A stretch of 64,000 bases of DNA, taken from positions 11,842,001 through 11,906,000 of the forward strand of contig CM114275.1 in the NCBI GenBank assembly GCA_050084515.1, in the 5' to 3' direction. This DNA comes from Blasia pusilla (Eukaryota; Marchantiophyta; Marchantiopsida; Blasiales). The notes beneath the pieces are model-generated. The model was not told where the DNA came from, ran no database searches, and saw nothing but the letters and a program-made list of their open reading frames with translations. The position numbers were made by a program, and so were the translations under genes. This document shows positions 48,440 to 60,560 of this stretch, in pieces. Numbering within the stretch: the stretch's first letter is position 1; the number at the start of each line of letters is the position of its first letter.

Positions 48440-49790
48440 TGTTTGCTTGTAGTTATGACTAAAGCCAACAGTGAAGGAACATTGGGAAAGGAACATTGGG
48501 AAGAAGCACAGATGGAAGGTGTAACATCAAACAAATGGCAGTGTACGTATTGTTGTGTCATTGTATGAAAATCTATCATGGCATGCGGATGGTGGACCAT
48601 TGTACACAAAAGAGAAAAAAGAAAAAAGATGGGAATCAAGATATCCATCATGTAAAATTATGTGTGAAGGTCCCTCCTAGTTTGCAACATGATCTCCGAA
48701 ATATGATACTTGTGGGAAACGGAAAATTAAAGAAGGGAAGGGAGACCCTCGAGTGAAGTGGAGGAGACAGGGCCATTATAAATATGTTGGCAAAATAAAA
48801 GAAATAGTGTTTATGTCGTGCCAAATATTGATGGGATTGTGGATATGCCATCGTGCTATAATCTCGAGGAATGCACATGAGTTGTTGAGCCGCTTCGAGG
48901 GACTAGTAATATTGGGAAGAAGTAAGCCGATTTGAGGGATTCTTTCAACATTTAAGGAATAGAAGTTGCAAATGACATATATGAAAAGTGTTTCTTCGAA
49001 TGTGGAATATCATTTAATGTAGTACGGCAAGATGCTTTCAAACAAGCAGTGTTGGAAACAATAAAGATGAAGGGTTATTTATGTCCTAGTTACAATTTGT
49101 TGCGCGCCACTCTACTCGAGAAACATATGGGGAAGGTGAAGGAAAAAGTGGATGGTATATTGAATCATTTGCGTTTGGGAGCCACAATCATTATGGATAT
49201 TTGGACGAATGTGAGGAGTGAGTCTTCAGTGAACATCATGGTCTCATGTCCACAAGATGAAATCATGATTGAGTCTGTAGATTCTAAGGGGAAATCCCAA
49301 ACAATGGAATGGTTAGCAGGTCACATAGAGAGGATTATCATGCGCATCGGTCCAAAGAATGTGTTGCAACTTATGGTAGATAATGCTAGCAATGAGCGAG
49401 CAGTAGGGAAACTTATCGAAGCAAAGTTTCCTCATATTCTTTGGGGTGAATGTGTATCACATTCTCTTGATCTAGTATGCGAAGAATGGGGTAAATGGCC
49501 TTGGATGGACAGGATTTTTGCACAAGCTTGTGAGATGATAGTATCTACGAAGACTAGAACTTGAGTGATGGGCAAATTCATGGAAACCAATCAAGTGAAG
49601 AGATGATGTTGCTACTTGAAAATACACGCTTTGCAACAAACTTCATCATGTTGGGACGTGTCTTAGAATTGAGGGAGGCGTTCCATGCCATAGTTGACAC
49701 AAATGCTTTTAGGGAGTATTTTTTTAAGTAATACACCGATAGAGGAAAAGACTTTAGAGGCCTTATCCTAGCCAATTCCTAGAGCACTTG
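48440..49790 (+). pseudogene. hAT transposase (BED/DUF659 type), 5' part
   Basis: This is a second hAT relic unlike the one at 12.8 kb. The BED-finger start reads NKWQCTYC near 48530-48555, then PPSLQHDLRNMILVGNGK near 48675-48730. The core frame 49049-49564 holds GATIIMDIWTNVRSESSVN (first catalytic Asp), LMVDNASNERAVGKLIE (second) and GECVSHSLDLV (CxxH). It continues in another frame with RFATNFIMLGRVLELREAF (about 49622-49680). It has several stops and frame changes. It ends near 49790 where LINE sequence begins. A dimerisation-like piece recurs at 53900, so I infer the LINE inserted into this element. Confidence 0.8.
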
Positions 49791-52700
49791 AGCGATGAAT
49801 AATGATATCCTTCATACAAGAACCTAAATCGTAAGGCACGAGCTATAATAACGGATAGAAATTCCCCACATCAATTGTATGAGCTAGTCTATCTAGCTCT
49901 TCATATCTTTCACATGTAACAAACACACATTCTTCATCCTCAATACTTCCTAAGTCATATGTTTAACCTACAAATTCTTTCTCTAGTATCAATATTGAGC
50001 CATCGTCCTTCCTCAATGCCTAGTCTATGAGACCCTGTCCGATGCCGTGCGATAATATGACGTAAGATCCCTACAAGTAGGTACCCTTGTTCACAATATA
50101 CAATCATAGGGTTAATACTAATTTGATAATACTTCATTTTTGTGCCTTCACTACTCCAAAGAATGCTAAGAAATCTTTGTTGTAGATGCTCGCAGAGTGC
50201 CACCGGCTTCAAGTTCTAGTCGCATTCAATCACATTCCATTTTGTAGACCAAGTCACCACATTTTTTATCCATCCTATGGAGGGTGTGGCTCGTAAATCT
50301 TGATGAGGGAGACGAAAAATATCAAGAGATCTCACCCTTGCAATATAAGTGATGGTCAAGAAGAGAGCTTCCGTATTGAGTGGTAGACAACATATTTTTG
50401 CAAGAAGTATAGCATAAGGAGTTTGGTTTCTCACGCCAAATTATTCTTCCAACAAGATCTTTTGCATGCAACCTCTCCACGCGCTCCCAACCTATCTTCT
50501 TGCAAGTAGGGCCCCAAACTTGGATCCAATATAAGACCACAAGAAGAACTAAACTCCTAAATAAGAACTTCCTAAGACTCCAAGATACAAGATTAGGTTT
50601 TCTACACCGATTTAAAAGTGAATATAGAGCTTTGTAACATGATTCTACTATCTTTTGAAGGCAAAGGGCCCGACTATAATCACGAGAGAAAGCAATGCCT
50701 ATATACTTATAGGTCTTCACTTGCTCTAATTGTAGACCTTTGTAAAAGAACAAAAATTTGGATCTAATACCCACCCAATGATTTTAGACTTTTCTGGTTA
50801 ACCTCCATCTGATTCTTGATACAAAAACTTTCCAAAGTGTCGAGGTGCCTTTATAAACTAATTGCATCACGTGCTAATAATATGATAGCATCTGCATACA
50901 ATAAAGCTTTAATAACAAAGTCTACAAGCTTCACACCTTCACTTTCACATTCCTCCAACCACTTTTCAATGTTGTCTATAAAAACTCCAAAGAGAGTAGA
51001 GGAGAGAGGACAACCTTGAATGACTCCAATAGTACTCAAGATCTCTTGAGTTTGTGAAACTTTAATTTTGGCCCGTACTCATTGATACAATGTAGTCATC
51101 ACAGCAAGGAGATTTTGTGTAACTCCAATGGTTTGTAGCCTATCCCATAAGTGCTTCCGAGGTATTGTATCAAAAGATTTCTTGAAATAGATGAAACCTC
51201 AAAACAAAGCTTTCCAATTGCCCTTAGATTTTATCCCATAAAACACGTAAGGCCAAGATATGGAATCCACCAAATTCCCAAATTCGTCCTTCCTGATTTG
51301 TGGAGAGGAATAATTTCATGCAGTGATCAATTAATAGAAAAACCATAGATAGCAGCATCATCCAATACTTTGGTAAGGATGGGCCCGATAGGATCATCTC
51401 CCCACTGAGAAGTTCAACAAAAAGACCATCCAAATCTTCACATTTTCCATTTGCTAGTTTTCTCAATTGAGTCATGACCTCAGCTTCTGAGAATAACCGA
51501 GACAGGGATGCCTTCACAACGAGGCATAGATGTAGCATGGGGGAAGAAATAAAGCTTTTCAGCAAAAGATATCAAAGACTTTGGATCAAGAGTAGATTTT
51601 GATTATCGTACCACTAACCGTTTCCAAAATGATTTGGGATCGTTATGGAGTTTCCTTGTTAAAGACTCCTCCTCACATCACAAGAATGCTCTTTTCTTAG
51701 ATTTCACCAAGTTCTTGTAAAGGCTCATCATGACAAGCCCACTTGGGATATCCAAATATTTTTCCACTAATCTTAATCTTGCTTGCTTGTAGTCGGAGTC
51801 AAACCACCGATTACAAGGTAGTCTTCTGGAACTTCTATTGTGGTTTCGAGAAAAGAACTTGGGTGCAGTGGTTTTAAGTAGTTGAGCTAGTTTGAAGCTT
51901 ATTTTATGTGGATCATCACTCCACACACTATGAGTCAAGAGTTCTTCTAAACCTGCCATGTAAAGGTTTTTTCTGTAAGGATCTAAACAAAACTTGGGAG
52001 AAGATAAATCGGATTGACATGATGACAGTGAAGTTGTGTTCACTAATGAAAGTGTAAACCAAAGAAAAGGATGACATGGTTTAGGTTGAGGTTCTAAAAT
52101 TTCAAATGTAAAGATAGAAGAGCCATTAATGGACGAAGAAAGAAGATAGTCGATGCTGCTAGCACCAATAGGGGAGAAACACGGATTGAAGTGCGAGTTG
52201 GGAAATTGAGAGATTCCATTGAGAACTTTCAAGTTATAAGTGGCTCCAAAATTTTAAAAATGCTCTTTCAAAGGTTGGTGGAGGGATTCGAAGACACTCT
52301 AAAGAATAAACCATCATCAAGTTCTTTGAGAAGAGGAGATGTAAAGGAGTCACTAAATTGGATGAATTGAGCACTATATGTGCGAGCATTGACATCTCCT
52401 ACTAGAAAGACTTCACCTTTGCTTTGATATTTGAGAACATCCCTAATAAGACGATGGAATGGTTGACTCCTACTACAAGCTCGTGTTGAATAGATAGGCA
52501 TGGAAAGTGGAGCAAAATAAAATATTGGTAGATAAGAGTAAGAGCCCCCAACTAATCCAAGACATAGCCAATGATATTGGCCCTTGCTATCTTGATCTTC
52601 TAAATGTGTGAGATGGAGAAATTCAGACGTGATATAAGTAGCAATATCACCATAAACTCTTCATGTCTGTTGCCTTCTTTTGTTCCATGTTGATCCCACC

Positions 52701-52830
52701 AAAGTAAACCCTTGCATCTCTTCAATGATATTGCTCTCATGCTCCCACAACATTGATGATGCACGCCTTCTCCCAAATAGGTAGAGCACTCATGTACTTT
52801 GTGGTTGTAAGACCTCGTATATTTCACATC
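49791..52830 (-). pseudogene. LINE (L1-like) ORF2: endonuclease and reverse transcriptase
   Basis: This is a non-LTR retrotransposon polymerase on the minus strand. The endonuclease part includes NVRGLTTTKYMSALP (near 52810), FLVGDVNARTYS (about 52390-52430) and GASSIDYLLSSS (about 52130-52170). Reverse transcriptase: QLRKLANGKCEDLDGLFVEL (about 51420-51470), GVIQGCPLSSTLFGVFIDN (about 50960-51030) and the catalytic box LLYADAIILLA (about 50870-50900), where YADD is YADA, a lost Asp. The C-terminal part reads VKTYKYIGIAFSRD and VLYWIQVWGP. It has many stops and frameshifts. The 3' end lies near 49800; no poly(A) was seen. It is inactive. Confidence 0.85.
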
Positions 52831-52901
52831 AAGACTCTTACATCCTTAGATTGCTATGCTGATGAGTCTCGCTTTCTCTAAGTAATGATGGCTATATTGT
52901 C

Positions 52902-53588
52902 TCAAAGAAAGGCAATAAAACCTGCTTCTTGAGCCTCCTTGACCTTAGCAAACTCCTTCCGCTTAGCTTCAACTTGTAGAGGTGTAAGATCCAGATCCAA
53001 CCATATCCTCCTCCTTTTGAGAATGGCCTTGTTTGCTATGGTGGTATCACTTTGAGTTTGATCACCAAAATTAACTAGAATAGCATGAGGTTGTGTGCCT
53101 ATTTTCCCAATGGGAAAAGCTTGAGCCAAATTCGAGTTGTGAACATGAAGTGTGTCAACCAAGAACTTGGTGACAACACTCTGCACCTCTTCATTTTCTG
53201 TTTCAGGTAATCTTGAAATTCTCACGTTCTTCCTATGTGTAAATTGGTTTTCCTTTTCTACCTCTTGCTCTTGGAAGAAAGAAATATGGGCAACCTTATT
53301 GGCTTCATCATAAGATTTCATTTTAACTTCCAAACTTTCCACAACCCCATACAATCCTGAACTATTGGTATTTTTCCCTAATGATGTTGTCTTCTCTTGA
53401 ACATCCGCTATAGATTTAGAAAAATCCATCATCACAATAGAACTATCTTTCATCATATTCTTCAAGACCTCTTGTGTTGCCTTCAACTCTCTCATTTGAA
53501 CATGTGCAAGGTTCACTTGAGAAGTTTGTAGCTTGAATTCTTGCAGAAGCTCTTTCAATTCATGCAAGACAACTTGTACGAGATTCAA
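52902..53588 (-). CDS. LINE ORF1-like coiled-coil / RNA-binding protein
   Basis: An uninterrupted 228-codon frame sits just upstream of ORF2 on the same strand, as ORF1 does in L1-type LINEs. The N-terminal 120 residues have coiled-coil spacing (VVLHELKELLQEFKLQTSQV). The C-terminal part reads RKNVRISRLPETENEEVQS then ILVNFGDQTQSDTTI, similar to the RNA-binding domain of L1 ORF1 proteins. No CCHC knuckle was seen. The intact frame contrasts with the broken ORF2. The element as a whole is not functional. Confidence 0.7.
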   Translation of the reverse strand: MNLVQVVLHELKELLQEFKLQTSQVNLAHVQMRELKATQEVLKNMMKDSSIVMMDFSKSIADVQEKTTSLGKNTNSSGLYGVVESLEVKMKSYDEANKVAHISFFQEQEVEKENQFTHRKNVRISRLPETENEEVQSVVTKFLVDTLHVHNSNLAQAFPIGKIGTQPHAILVNFGDQTQSDTTIANKAILKRRRIWLDLDLTPLQVEAKRKEFAKVKEAQEAGFIAFL

Positions 53589-53599
53589 AATGTCATCCT

Positions 53600-54600
53600 A
53601 AGTACTCATCATGAAATAGAATTCAGATGTTGCACGGGCTCCAATCCTCAAATGTGGAAGAGCAGAATCTCAAATATCTCACAACTTCGTATGTGTAACT
53701 CTGTTAGGCCTAAAATTTCTAAAGCTAGGGCACCTTCTTAGCTTTCACGTTCCTTCAAAATTTCAGCTTCATGTGACACTCTACTTGAAAGATATGATCT
53801 CTGCAAGATTTTGATCTCAAATCCTCAAATGTGGAAGAGCAGAATCTCAAGTGTCTCACAACTTCGTCTATGTAACACCATTGGGCCTGAAATTTGTAGG
53901 GCCAAGTTTTAGGGTATATGAATAAATTGACCAATGAGCGTGCCGGGGATTTGGTGTACATCTACACAAACTCAAGGTTTGGACATAAGGATGTTTCGGA
54001 GAAATCAAGACAAACACTATTATTTGAGCAATACTTTTTTAAAGGGATGAACAAGAACAAACTAGAAGGGTTGTAGAAGATGGTAGTGAGTCAAATTTAC
54101 ATGCAAGAAACTATGATGGTTATCATGAAGATAACTTGAACTTGCAAGATGAGGATGTGCTATGTGGAATTTATGGAACCGAAGGGAGGCAGGATACTCA
54201 TATCGGCAATACTAAAAACTTAGACCCTGAGAAGCCTCGAAGAGAAGAAGATGAAAATATAATGGAACATTAGATTTGAGAGCACGAGAAAGAGCAAAAA
54301 TAGAAGACTTCAATCCAAGCGAGAATCTATCCAGCACTTGTGCTAACACAACCTACGACCCTCAGATTGTCGCACCAATTGGAATTCCCAATTATTCCAC
54401 CAAGTCTAGTGAACCTATGAGGGATTCTCCTCCACAATCTTTGAACTCCTGAGCCGCCAAATTACCACATACATCTTATCCCATCAGACCCAACCATGGA
54501 CCTAGACTAATAAAGCAATTGATGACTTTATTGAAACGGATTAGTAAATAGTTGTAGCAAACTTGTTTTGTAAAGACTATTGTAAGAATGTCATTTTGTA
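53600..54600 (+). pseudogene. hAT transposase 3' part after the LINE, with a 177-bp direct repeat
   Basis: The plus strand at about 53915-53980 reads YMNKLTNERAGDLVYIYTNS, the usual end of the dimerisation domain of BED/DUF659-type hAT transposases. Residues with C-terminal-tail character follow, with stops. Before it, ATCCTCAAATGTGGAAGAGC occurs at 53644 and at 53821, the two copies of a 177-bp-spaced direct repeat that extends about 75 bp each. I infer continuation of the element begun at 48440. Confidence 0.55.
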
Positions 54601-54829
54601 GACAATCTTTTTTGTAACATTTTTGCTAATAAAGCAATGATTTTTCAATTGATGGTCAAATTGGAAAGTGTCATTTTGTGGAGAGAAGAGTTTTATTGCA
54701 TATTTAATTTCAAAAATATATTCTATGCAAGTTATAGAAACTTTCCTTAAGACCAAGGGAGCGATAGTTTCATGCCAAGTTATGCTTTGTGGGGAAAAAA
54801 TGCTTGATCCATTAATCCATCCATATTTT

Positions 54830-57800
54830 GCTAGAAGGTTTAATGGCGCATATTTATTTTTTCAATTTTGACTCAGCAATTTTTGAGCTTTTGGTCACAA
54901 CTCTTTTTTGCTAGAAACTTTTGAAGAGAGCTAGATGCACCATGGGGATCAAGAATACCAAATTTCATCCCAAGACATATACATGGAAAATTTGGAAAAT
55001 AAAAAGACCCTCTTTTCATTGAAGGTTTAATGGCGGAGGTCCAAAAATGAGTTAGCAATTTTTAAGGTTTTAATCACAACTCCATTTTGCTTACAAACTT
55101 TGCAAGACAGTTATATACACCTTGGAAATCAAGTTTACCAAATTTCAACTCCAAATCAGATCCTTGGACAAGATGGAAAATGTAAACACCTTATTTCCAT
55201 CGAAGGTTTAATGGCGCGGGTCAAAAAATGAGTTGATTATTTTTGAGCTTTTGGTCACAACTCCATTTTTCTTGAAACTTTGCACAAGAGTTACATAACC
55301 TTGGGGATCATGTTTATGAAATTTCAGCTCTATATGAGATACTTGGACAAGATGAAAAATGAAAAAAAACTCTATTTTCATTGAAGGTTTAATGGCGCGG
55401 GTCAAAAAATGAGTTTACATTTTTTGAGCTTTTGGTCACAACTCCATTTTGCTTGAAACTGTGCGAGATATCTACATACATCATGGGGATGAAGTATAGC
55501 AAATTTCAACTCTAGATAAGATATTTGGATAAGATGGACAATAAAAAGAGCCTATTTTCATTGAAGGTTTACTTGCGAGAGTCAAAAAACGAGTTAACAA
55601 TTTTTGAGCTTTTTTTCACAACTCCATTTTGCTAGAAACTTTTCAAAAGATCTACATACACCTTTGGGATCATATGAAAAAATTTTAACTCCAAATTAGA
55701 TACTTGGATAAGATGAAAAATGAAAGAACCCAATTTTCATTAAGGTTTAATGGGGCAAATCTAAAAATGACTTAGCAATTTATGATCTTTGGGTCACAAC
55801 TCTATTTTGCTTGAAACTTTGCAAGAGAGCTACATATATACCCAATGCGGATCAAGTGTACCAAATTTAAGCTCTAGATGAGATGCTTGCATAAGATGGA
55901 AAATGAAAAGACCTTCTTTTCATTAAAGGTTCAATGGTGCGGTTGAAAAATGAGTAAACAATTTTTTAGCTCTTGGTCACAACTCCATTTTTATTGAAAC
56001 TTTGCACGAGAGGTACTTATACCTTGGGGATCATGAATACCAAATTTTAGCTCTAGATTAGATACTTGGACAAGATGGAAATTAAAAGATCCTATTTTCA
56101 TTGAAGGTTGAATGGCACGGGTCAAAAAATGAATTAACAATTTTTGAGCTCTTTGTTACAACTCCATTTTTCTTGAAACTTTGAAAGAGAGGCACATACA
56201 CCTTGGGAATCATGTACACCAAATTTCAGCTCCATATGAGATACTTGAACAAGATGGAAAATGAAAAGATCTCTTTTTCATTCAAGGTTAATTTAATGGG
56301 GTAGGTCCAAAAACGACTTAGCAATTTTTGAGTTTTTGATCACAACTCCATTTTCCTTGAAACTTCTCCTGAGAACTAAGTAAAGTTTGGGGATCATGTG
56401 AACCAAATTTCAGCTCCAGATGAGATAGTAGGACATGATGGGAAATGAAAAGATCCTATTTCCATTGAAGGTTTATATCAATGGAGTGGGTCCAAAAATG
56501 ACGTAGCAATTTATGAGCTTGTCGACAAAATCCATTTTTCTTGAAACTTTGCAAGAGAGTTACATAGCCTATAGGGATCGAGTGTAACAAATTTTAGCTC
56601 TAAATGAGATACTTGGATAAGATAGAAAATGAAAAGACCTTCTTTTCAATCAAGGTTTAATGGCGAGGGTCAAAAAATGAGTTCACAATTTTTTGAGTTC
56701 TTAGTCATAAATCCACTATGCTTGAAACTTTGCAAAAGATCTACCTATACCATTGACATTAAGTGTTCTAAATTTCCACTCTAGATGAGATACTTGGACA
56801 TGATAGAAAATGAAAAGACCCTATTTTCATTGAAGGTTTAATGGAGCGGGTCCAAAAAAAACCCCTAATAATTTTTGAGCTCTTGATTACAACTCAATTT
56901 TTCTTGAAAAATTGCTAGAGAACTACATATACCATTGGGATGAAGTGTTCAAAACTTTAGCTCTAGATGAGATACTTGGACAAGATGGAAAATGGCGAAG
57001 GTCAAAAGATGAATTAACAATTTTTGAGCTTTTGATCACAACTCTATTTTTCTTGAAAATTTGCAAGAGAGCTAAATATACCATAGGGATCAAGTGTACT
57101 AAATTGGAGCTCTAGATGAGATACTTGGACAAGATGGAAAATGAAAAAACCTTTTTTTCATTGAAGGGTTAATGGCATAGGTTAAAAAATGAGTTCAGAA
57201 TTTTTGAGCTCTTGGTTACGATTCCATTTTATTTGAAACTTTGCAAGAGATCTACATATACCATGGGGATCATATGTACCAAATCACAGCTCTAGATGAG
57301 ATACTTGGACAAGATGGAAAATGAAAAGACCCTAATTTTATTGAAGGTTTAATGGCACGGGTCCAAAAATGACTTCACAATTTTAGAGCTTTTGGTCACA
57401 ACTCCATTTTTATTGAAAAATTTCAAGAGAGAGCTACATGTCCCATGGGGATTAAGTGTACCAAATTTCAGTTCTAGATGAGATATTTGGACAAGATGGG
57501 AAATGAAAATGAGTTAACAATTTTTGAGCCCTTGGTCATAATTCCATTTTGCTTGAAACTTTGCAAGAGAGCTACATACACCACGAGGATCAAAGTCTAA
57601 CAAATTTCAGCTCTAGATGAGATACTTGGACAAGATGGAAACTAAAAAGACCTATTTTCATTAAATGTTGAATGATGCGAGTTAGAAAATGAGTTGAGCT
57701 TTTGCAATTGGTCACAGGTCCATTTTGATTGAAACTTTGTAAAAGAGTTACATACACCATGGGGATCAACTGTACCAAATTGGAGCTCTAGATGAGTTAC

Positions 57801-58615
57801 TTGGACAAAAGATCCTAATTTCATTGAAGGTTTAATTGCACGGCTCAAGAAACGAGTTAACAAATTTTGAGCTCTTGGTCATAGCTCCATTTTAATTGAA
57901 AATTTTCAAGAGAGCTACATACACCATGGGGATCATTTGTACCAAATGAGAGATCTATATGAGATACTTGGATAAGATGGAAATTGAAAGATCCTATTTT
58001 CATTGAAGGTTTAGTGGTGTGGGTCAAAAAATGAGTTAAGAATTTTTGAGCTTTTGGTCATAATTCCATTTTTTTGGAGAATTTGCAAGAGAGCTACATA
58101 CACCATAGGGATCAAGTGGACCAAATTTCAGCTCTAGGTGAGATACTTGGATAAGATGGAAAATGAAAAGATAAATTTTTCATTGAAATTTTAATGTCGC
58201 GGGTCAAAAATGGATTAAAAATTTTGAATTTTTGGTCACAAATCTATTTTCCTTGAAAATTTTCTAGAGAGCTAAAAAATTCATGGGGATCAAAAGTACC
58301 AAATTTCAGCCTTAGATGAGATACCTGGATAAGATGGAAAATAAAAAGACCTTTTCATTAAAGGTTTAAATTAATGTCGTAGGTCAAAACCTGAGTTAAC
58401 ACATTTTGAGCTTTTGTTCTTAACTCCATGTTGCTTGAAATTTTCAAGAGAAGTACATACACCACGGGAATCATGTGTACCAAATTTCAACTCGAGAAGA
58501 GATACTTGGACAAGATGAAAAGTGAAAAGATCACACTTTCATTCAAGGTTAATTTAATGGCACAGGTCCAAAAATGACTTGGAAATTTTTGAGTGTTTGG
58601 TCAAAAATCCATTTT
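54830..58615. repeat. Satellite array, about 22 copies of a ~180-bp monomer
   Basis: TTTTTGAGCT (or a near variant) recurs at about 54880, 55060, 55240, 55421, 55601, 55781, 55962, 56141, 56324, 56511, 56690, 56871, 57021, 57201, 57381 and on to 58585. The spacing is mostly 179-187 bp, with a few short units (about 140-170). Other constant words are CACAACTCCATTTT, GAAACTTTGCAAGAGA, CTCTAGATGAGATACTTGGA, ATTTTCATTGAAGGTT and GTCAAAAAATGAGTTA. Units are clearly diverged. Monomer length is similar to many plant satellites, including centromeric ones. Open frames here are artefacts. Confidence 0.93.
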
Positions 58616-59262
58616 CGCAATTAAAATGATCTATGCAATAAGATACTCCAAGCTTTTGCGAACAGAGGGGTTCGGAGCTAATGCCCTCTTTCAAATCCTT
58701 TCCAAAAAAGTAAATCTCACATTCGCGTGGGCATCCTTGAGAGCAATGTTGTATGTCACATCGTTCAAAATTTTCACAATCATTCATAGGGCAAATAGTT
58801 TAGTGGCAATGCTAAAAGGAAGATTCTTAGGCTATGATGTCAACTCCGGTGGTATATGCTCAACATGATTTTTTTGTTCATGCTGCCACTATCTATGAGA
58901 TGACTCTAAGCACTCATCAGCCCACAAAGTATTTTCCAAATGTCCAACCCCAATGTATGGGTTTGAGTTGGATCCAAAAGGAATGAAAATTTTCCTAGCA
59001 TGAAGGTCCATTTAATGAACCCCACCCTTCTCGACAGTCTCCATGGTACAAAGAAGGCCAACCACAAGCTGAACGACATTTTATGCCATTGCGAGACATC
59101 TAATCTTTTCCAACTCTCCTTAACTAGCCCCATCGTTCTTCAAGGTATGGCATACTTGCAACCAATTTTAAAGGTGCCCACCATTCCAATATGGAAAAAT
59201 GCAATGCGGTGGATTCTCGATCAATCTTCCCGCCATGCGAAAAAACCTTGATGTAAAATAGT
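58600..59262 (-). pseudogene. Degenerate protein kinase-like fragment
   Basis: A minus-strand reading gives NVVQLVVGLLCTMETVEKGG, then MDLHARKIFI (compare the kinase catalytic loop HxDLxxxN) and GVGHLENTL. Further on are HIPPELTS (compare the APE-type motif) and ALAPNPSVRKSLEYLI (compare the C-lobe end). Stops interrupt it and the catalytic Asn reads Lys. It resembles the C-lobe of a eukaryotic protein kinase. It directly abuts the satellite array. The call is tentative. Confidence 0.4.
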
Positions 59263-60118
59263 CACAAACATCTCCTTGCGCATCATCAATTTTCTTGAAA
59301 ATGATCAAGATGATTCCTTAAATACCTTAATTCAAAAGTAAATATCTTTACTAAAGCCAAGGGTTTGGTTTATTTTACAACGGTACAAAATTTTTTGTAA
59401 ACATGATCCCAAAATATCGTGAGAATGTTTTGGGATCAACCTTATCTAAACAAGTTTTAGAGGTTTACATAGTTCCGTGTAAACCTGATCCCAAAATATC
59501 ACCCAAAATATCGTGAGGATACTTTGGATTTATGTTGATCCCAAAATATCCTGAGGATATTTTGGGATCAACCTTATCTAAATAAGTTTTAGAGGTTTAC
59601 ACAGTAGTGTGTAAACGTGATCCCAAAATATTTCAAGGATATTTTGGCACTCAAAGGGAATATATGTGTGTTTAGATAAATTTCCTTGACCATCTCTACA
59701 TCCCCAATATGTTAAGGAGGACCAATGAAACAAATCTAAAATTTGAGTCTATGAATTGAAATCTCAAAATCACCAAAAAAGTTTAGTGACACAAGAGATT
59801 TCCACACTCACAACCTTTTACCTAATGTGGAATCAATTAGACTTTGTTTAAGACACAACAAGGAGCGAAATATCCAAGTTGGCCATAAATAAAATCCAAC
59901 TATCCCCAAAAGCGGCTTAAGGGCATCCAATGAATTTCCCCAAAATTCCTCGTGACCTAGAAAGCCCTTAGCTCTCAAGGCACCCATAGAATTTGGAGTA
60001 TAATCCACAAAATCTCTCAAAGAAAAGGAGGAAAACATGGAAAATCAAGATAATTGGGATTAACTAGCCCCTAATCCCTTCTTTATAAGCATTTTGGGGC
60101 CCACTTGTGGATCAAATG
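59263..60118. repeat. Nested palindromic repeats, two tandem units of about 132 bp
   Basis: TGGGATCAACCTTATCTAAA begins at 59431 and recurs (one mismatch) at 59563. TTGATCCCAAAATATCC at 59535-59551 is a perfect 17-bp arm of a palindrome with a 3-base centre, closing at 59571. A second hairpin, GTTTACACA / TGTGTAAAC, lies at 59595-59616. The element appears confined to about 59385-59660. The flanks (59263-59385 and 59660-60118) have no recognised gene. It is a foldback or MITE-like repeat. Confidence 0.7.
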
Positions 60119-60560
60119 ATAGGTCGGTAATCTCCACACATCCGCCTATCCGTCTAGTTGCCATGCACATCCTTCTTGGCGGGCATGACAGTGGCAGATG
60201 CATACTCTCCATAAGACATCTTCACTAGTCCTGCTCCAATTAAGTCATGGCTCCTACTCTGAATCAGAGCCCTCTCCATGTCACTGTACCTACAGGATTG
60301 TTAGAAGATTGGCGTGTTGCTCAAAAACTCAATGCGGATCCCTGGACCCTTCAGCGTACCCAAATCATGCATATTGAATACAAAACAACTCCTATAACTC
60401 CTAAGGAATTGATGTATCCGGCGCCGCTCTGCTCTTGTCAACTTAGGGCCCATATTTGGCTCCCAAGTCTCCATCATGACTATGGTAGGACTCTCCGTCA
60501 CGGGTATTAGTGGTTGCTATGGTGTAACCCTGTCTCTGACAACAGAACTCAACTACTCCC
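60119..60560 (-). pseudogene. Truncated Ty3/gypsy reverse transcriptase, copy B
   Basis: The minus strand reads LTRAERRRIHQFLRSY, then HDLIGAGLVKMSYGEYASATV and RRMCGDYRP, matching copy A position by position. Similarity to copy A (2426 upward) stops at about 60119, so the rest of reverse transcriptase, RNase H and integrase is missing here. The frame is the same as the methyltransferase C-terminal part upstream. Confidence 0.85.

Noticed and set aside
54830-58615. A CRISPR-like array
   Set aside because: Whole ~180-bp units are repeated with no unique spacers, in a eukaryotic genome.
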